Below are positions 6,716 to 9,203 of a stretch of 9,203 nt of DNA, in pieces; the first letter of the stretch is position 1; each line of letters starts with the position of its first letter. The stretch comes from Saprospiraceae bacterium (GTDB taxonomy: Bacteria > Bacteroidota > Bacteroidia > Chitinophagales > Saprospiraceae), in contig JAGQWW010000081.1 of the NCBI GenBank assembly GCA_020436955.1, positions 1 through 9,203 of the forward strand. Direction: 5' to 3'. Under the pieces are notes generated by a model. It was not told the origin of the DNA. It saw nothing but the letters and a program-made list of their open reading frames with translations, and searched no databases. Position numbers and translations under genes: made by a program.

Positions 6716-8251
6716 ATGTTAAGCGAACAGGAAATTATCCGTAGAGAAAATCTGCAAAAAATAATTGATTTGGGCATCGACCCATATCCACCCGAATTGT
6801 ATGAAATAACCCATTCTGCAAAGGAGATCAAGGACAATTACCAGGAAGAAGTATTGGAAGATGGTACCAAAAATCGTCTAAATTACCAGGAAGTTTCCAT
6901 AGCCGGTAGGTTGATGATGGTACGTGATATGGGTAAAGCTTCTTTTGCGGAATTGCAGGATTCAAGCGGAAGGATTCAAATTTATGTTCGCCGAGATGAT
7001 ATCTGTCCGGGTGAGGATAAGACCTTGTATAACGAAGTCTACAAAAAATTACTCGACATAGGAGACTTCATTGGTATCAAAGGTTATGCGTTCAAAACCA
7101 AAGTAGGGGAGAACTCCATCCATGTAACGGAGCTGAAAGTGTTGGCTAAGTCCCTTCGTCCATTACCAATTGTAAAGACTGATGCAGAAGGAAATGTACA
7201 CGATGCATTTACTGATCCTGAATTGCGTTATCGCCAGCGTTATGTTGATTTGATTGTCAATAACGGCGTAAAGGAGACTTTCCTCAAGCGTACAAAAATG
7301 GTCAATTCGATCCGTGAGTTTTTGAATGATGCGGGCGCGATCGAAGTGGATACCCCGGTATTGCAGTCCATCCCAGGTGGTGCAGCAGCCAGACCATTTA
7401 TAACGCATCACAATGCTTTGGATATTCCATTATATCTCAGGATCGCCAATGAGTTGTACTTGAAGCGACTGATCGTTGGTGGATTTGACTGGGTGTATGA
7501 GTTCAGCCGTAACTTCAGAAATGAAGGAATGGACAGAACCCACAATCCTGAGTTTACGGTCCTTGAGTTCTATGTAGCTTACAAGGATTATTTTTGGATG
7601 ATGGAGACCACTGAAAAGATGTTGGAAAAGGCAGCCATGGATACCAATGGTAGCACCAAAGTTCAGGTGGGTGACAAAGAGATTGATTTCAAAGCACCTT
7701 ACAAGCGTGTAAGTATTTACGATGCTATCAAAGAATACACCGGTTATGATGTGAGCGAAATGGATGAAGACGGCTTGCGTAAAGTGTGTAAAGAACTGCA
7801 TATCGAAACCGATGCTTCTATGGGACGTGGAAAGTTGATTGATGAGATTTTCGGTGAAAAGGCAGAACATAATTTCATCCAGCCAACATTCATTATCGAT
7901 TATCCAATTGAGATGAGTCCATTGACCAAAAAGCACAGAAGCAAACCAGGTTTGGTGGAACGTTTTGAATTGATGGTAAATGGTAAGGAGGTAGCAAATG
8001 CTTATACCGAGTTGAACGATCCAATTGATCAGCGGGAGCGTTTTGAAGATCAGGTCAAATTGATGGAAAGAGGAGACGACGAAGCCATGTACATCGACCA
8101 CGACTTTTTACGTTCTTTGGAATACGGTATGCCGCCAACCTCCGGTATTGGATTTGGTATTGACCGATTGGCTATGTTGTTTACCAATCAGCCAAGTATT
8201 CAGGAAGTATTATTCTTCCCACAAATGCGACCAGAAAAGAAAGACGCTTGA
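6716..8251 (+). CDS. lysS: Lysine--tRNA ligase (class II lysyl-tRNA synthetase)
   Basis: Charges tRNA-Lys with lysine using ATP, in the cytoplasm, as a homodimer. From ATG 6716 the protein has 511 residues. It begins MLSEQEIIRRENLQKIIDLG, the usual N-terminal helix, and carries an anticodon-binding OB fold at about 57-150 (VSIAGRLMMVRDMGKASFAE). The class II catalytic core shows motif 1 (FLNDAGAIEVDTPVLQSIPG, about 202-221, then GAAARPF), motif 2 (FRNEGMDRTHNPEFTVLEFY, about 267-286) and motif 3 (GIGFGIDRLAML, about 477-488). The frame extends 24 codons upstream to a TTG at 6644, but that stretch has no family similarity and overlaps the likely promoter. The protein ends FFPQMRPEKKDA right after motif 3; some Bacteroidota LysRS carry an extra C-terminal tail of several tens of residues (from memory), absent here. 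The stop overlaps the next gene's start. Confidence 0.97.
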   Translation: MLSEQEIIRRENLQKIIDLGIDPYPPELYEITHSAKEIKDNYQEEVLEDGTKNRLNYQEVSIAGRLMMVRDMGKASFAELQDSSGRIQIYVRRDDICPGEDKTLYNEVYKKLLDIGDFIGIKGYAFKTKVGENSIHVTELKVLAKSLRPLPIVKTDAEGNVHDAFTDPELRYRQRYVDLIVNNGVKETFLKRTKMVNSIREFLNDAGAIEVDTPVLQSIPGGAAARPFITHHNALDIPLYLRIANELYLKRLIVGGFDWVYEFSRNFRNEGMDRTHNPEFTVLEFYVAYKDYFWMMETTEKMLEKAAMDTNGSTKVQVGDKEIDFKAPYKRVSIYDAIKEYTGYDVSEMDEDGLRKVCKELHIETDASMGRGKLIDEIFGEKAEHNFIQPTFIIDYPIEMSPLTKKHRSKPGLVERFELMVNGKEVANAYTELNDPIDQRERFEDQVKLMERGDDEAMYIDHDFLRSLEYGMPPTSGIGFGIDRLAMLFTNQPSIQEVLFFPQMRPEKKDA

Positions 8252-9084
8252 AAGGAACAATAGCCTACGAAATCCTGGAAATCATCAGATACTGGAAAAC
8301 CATTTCCGGGATGCCAAAGGCTTCTTTCAAAATAGAAAAAATAAAATTTGGAGCCCATGCTTTGCAGTATGGGCTCCTTTGTATTCCGGAAGGCTCTACG
8401 GTTCCTGAAAAACTGGTTTATTACCTCCATGGCGGAGGTTGGATGTTTGGCAATCCGGGTATGTTTTTGGCCAATGCATATCCATTTATTGAAAGAGGAT
8501 ATTGGGTATTCCTACCTACCTATCGAAGGGTGCCGAAATACAACTATTTCCATATGGAAGAGGATGTAAGCCGGTCATTAGAGCAGCTAAATGCCGAACT
8601 CAATCTTTCTAACAAAGAAGACTTTTCCTGGATGATTGGAGGGGTATCTGCCGGTGCAAATCTAGCAGCCAACCTTAGTCTGGACCCAAACTTGATGGCA
8701 AGTTTGGGACGACCAATAACCGAATTAAAAGGCACCTTTTTGTGTGGCCCTCCTTTAGAATTGCGGGAGATGAAAAACACCCCTGTTCTCCGTTTTTTCG
8801 CAGGAAAAGAAACTTCAGAACTGTTCAAAAAAGCTAATCCTATAGATAAGTTAGAGAAAGGCGCCCATAGTCCCTATTTCATCATCCAAGGCACCAAAGA
8901 CGGATTGGTGAGATGGAAAAACGTCTTATCTTTTGTAGAAAGATTCAAGGAAACCCAAAACCAAGAACTCATCTATCACGAAATAGAAAACGGAACCCAC
9001 CTGGATGCAGTCAAATGGACCTATTTGGGACATCCACTCAGAGCTAAATTAATGGATTGGGTAGTGGAGAAAATGGAAGGGTGA
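8248..9084 (+). CDS. Alpha/beta hydrolase-fold (HSL/acetyl esterase-like) protein
   Basis: A 278-residue cytoplasmic serine hydrolase; the substrate is probably a carboxylic ester, but this is not determinable here. It has the HGGGW oxyanion-hole motif (61-65) of the hormone-sensitive-lipase group, a nucleophile elbow GVSAG with Ser134, and plausible acid and base residues Asp218 (QGTKDGLV) and His251 (NGTHLDA), giving a complete triad at normal spacing. There is no signal peptide. The TTG start at 8248 overlaps the lysS stop (TTGA), suggesting translational coupling. The next in-frame ATG at 8311 would drop 21 residues, a helix (YEILEIIRYWKTISG) common at the N-terminus of such hydrolases, so TTG is favoured. 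The link to lysS looks like positional co-transcription only. A terminator-like hairpin lies within the early coding region. Confidence 0.87.
   Translation: MKGTIAYEILEIIRYWKTISGMPKASFKIEKIKFGAHALQYGLLCIPEGSTVPEKLVYYLHGGGWMFGNPGMFLANAYPFIERGYWVFLPTYRRVPKYNYFHMEEDVSRSLEQLNAELNLSNKEDFSWMIGGVSAGANLAANLSLDPNLMASLGRPITELKGTFLCGPPLELREMKNTPVLRFFAGKETSELFKKANPIDKLEKGAHSPYFIIQGTKDGLVRWKNVLSFVERFKETQNQELIYHEIENGTHLDAVKWTYLGHPLRAKLMDWVVEKMEG
8350..8385 (+). promoter_or_regulatory. Terminator-like hairpin within the start of the hydrolase gene
   Basis: GGAGCCCAT (8350-8358) and ATGGGCTCC (8369-8377) are perfect reverse complements. Three more pairs (one G-U) extend the stem to 12 bp around a four-base loop TTGC. 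TTTGTATT follows directly. The form is that of an intrinsic terminator, about 100 bases after the lysS stop but inside the hydrolase reading frame (codons 35-44). It could reduce read-through from lysS when ribosomes do not cover it, or be coincidental. Confidence 0.45.
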
Positions 9085-9113
9085 ATTCTTAATTGAGCGC
9101 TTTTCTTTCGTTG

Positions 9114-9203
9114 CCTTCGACAGGCCAACTTGTATCTTTTTGCGATTTTGAAAAAATACTAAAAACCCTTTCCCATCTAGTTCCCTGAGCTTGTCGAAGG
9201 GAA
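9114..9203. repeat. Inverted CCTTCGACA / TGTCGAAGG copies, possible dispersed intergenic repeat
   Basis: CCTTCGACA (9114-9122) and TGTCGAAGG (9192-9200) are exact reverse complements about 70 bases apart. The right-hand copy is part of TTCCCT (9181-9186) and AGGGAA (9198-9203) flanking an 11-base centre, a small hairpin of its own. The right-hand motif, CCTGAGCTTGTCGAAGG, resembles a short sequence I recall as highly repeated between genes in many bacterial genomes. It lies after the hydrolase stop (9084) and the window cuts it off, so its full extent is unknown. No coding sequence was recognised in 9085-9203. Confidence 0.55.

Noticed and set aside
7430..8101. Long minus-strand open frame of 223 codons
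   Set aside because: It lies wholly antisense to the unmistakable lysS core, is rich in hydrophobic and His residues as expected of a shadow frame, and has no recognisable domain.

Overview
The window looks like chromosomal DNA of a member of the Bacteroidota, most likely a Saprospiria-type bacterium, at moderate confidence. The evidence is a C-terminal T9SS sorting domain on the DUF1501 protein, DUF1800/DUF1501 genes in tandem, A-rich leaders instead of Shine-Dalgarno sites, and TAnnTTTG-type promoter boxes upstream of two genes. No phage, transposase, CRISPR or tRNA/rRNA signal was seen.

Layout. Bases 1-1557 (+) hold the 3' end of an AsmA-like envelope protein with a long charged coiled-coil tail, followed closely by a DUF697-SHOCT membrane protein. 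A head-to-head array of degenerate 7-bp repeats (about 1563-1634), foldable into a long hairpin, separates this pair from the convergent gdhA gene (-). gdhA would be a 450-codon NADP-type glutamate dehydrogenase starting at 2995, but codon 35 is an in-frame TAA (2891-2893). Both sides of the stop match the family in the same frame. The largest open piece is 1643-2830. A hairpin terminator (3086-3126) isolates gdhA from the next minus-strand unit, a two-gene operon: DUF1800 protein (6513-4744), then a DUF1501 protein (4706-3147) with a twin-arginine-like N-terminus and a T9SS C-terminal domain. A divergent promoter region (6514-6715) separates this operon from lysS (lysyl-tRNA synthetase) on the plus strand. 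lysS overlaps a TTG-started alpha/beta hydrolase gene by four bases. The window ends in inverted copies of a CCTTCGACA motif, probably part of a dispersed intergenic repeat.

How the genes relate. lysS is housekeeping and gdhA is ammonium assimilation. The DUF1800/DUF1501 pair is an envelope or secreted unit whose biochemical role is unknown. The AsmA-like/DUF697 pair is probably also envelope-associated. No single multi-gene defence or biosynthetic system is evident. The most noteworthy observation is the nonsense codon in an otherwise well-conserved gdhA. The heptamer array and an intragenic terminator-like hairpin just after lysS come next.
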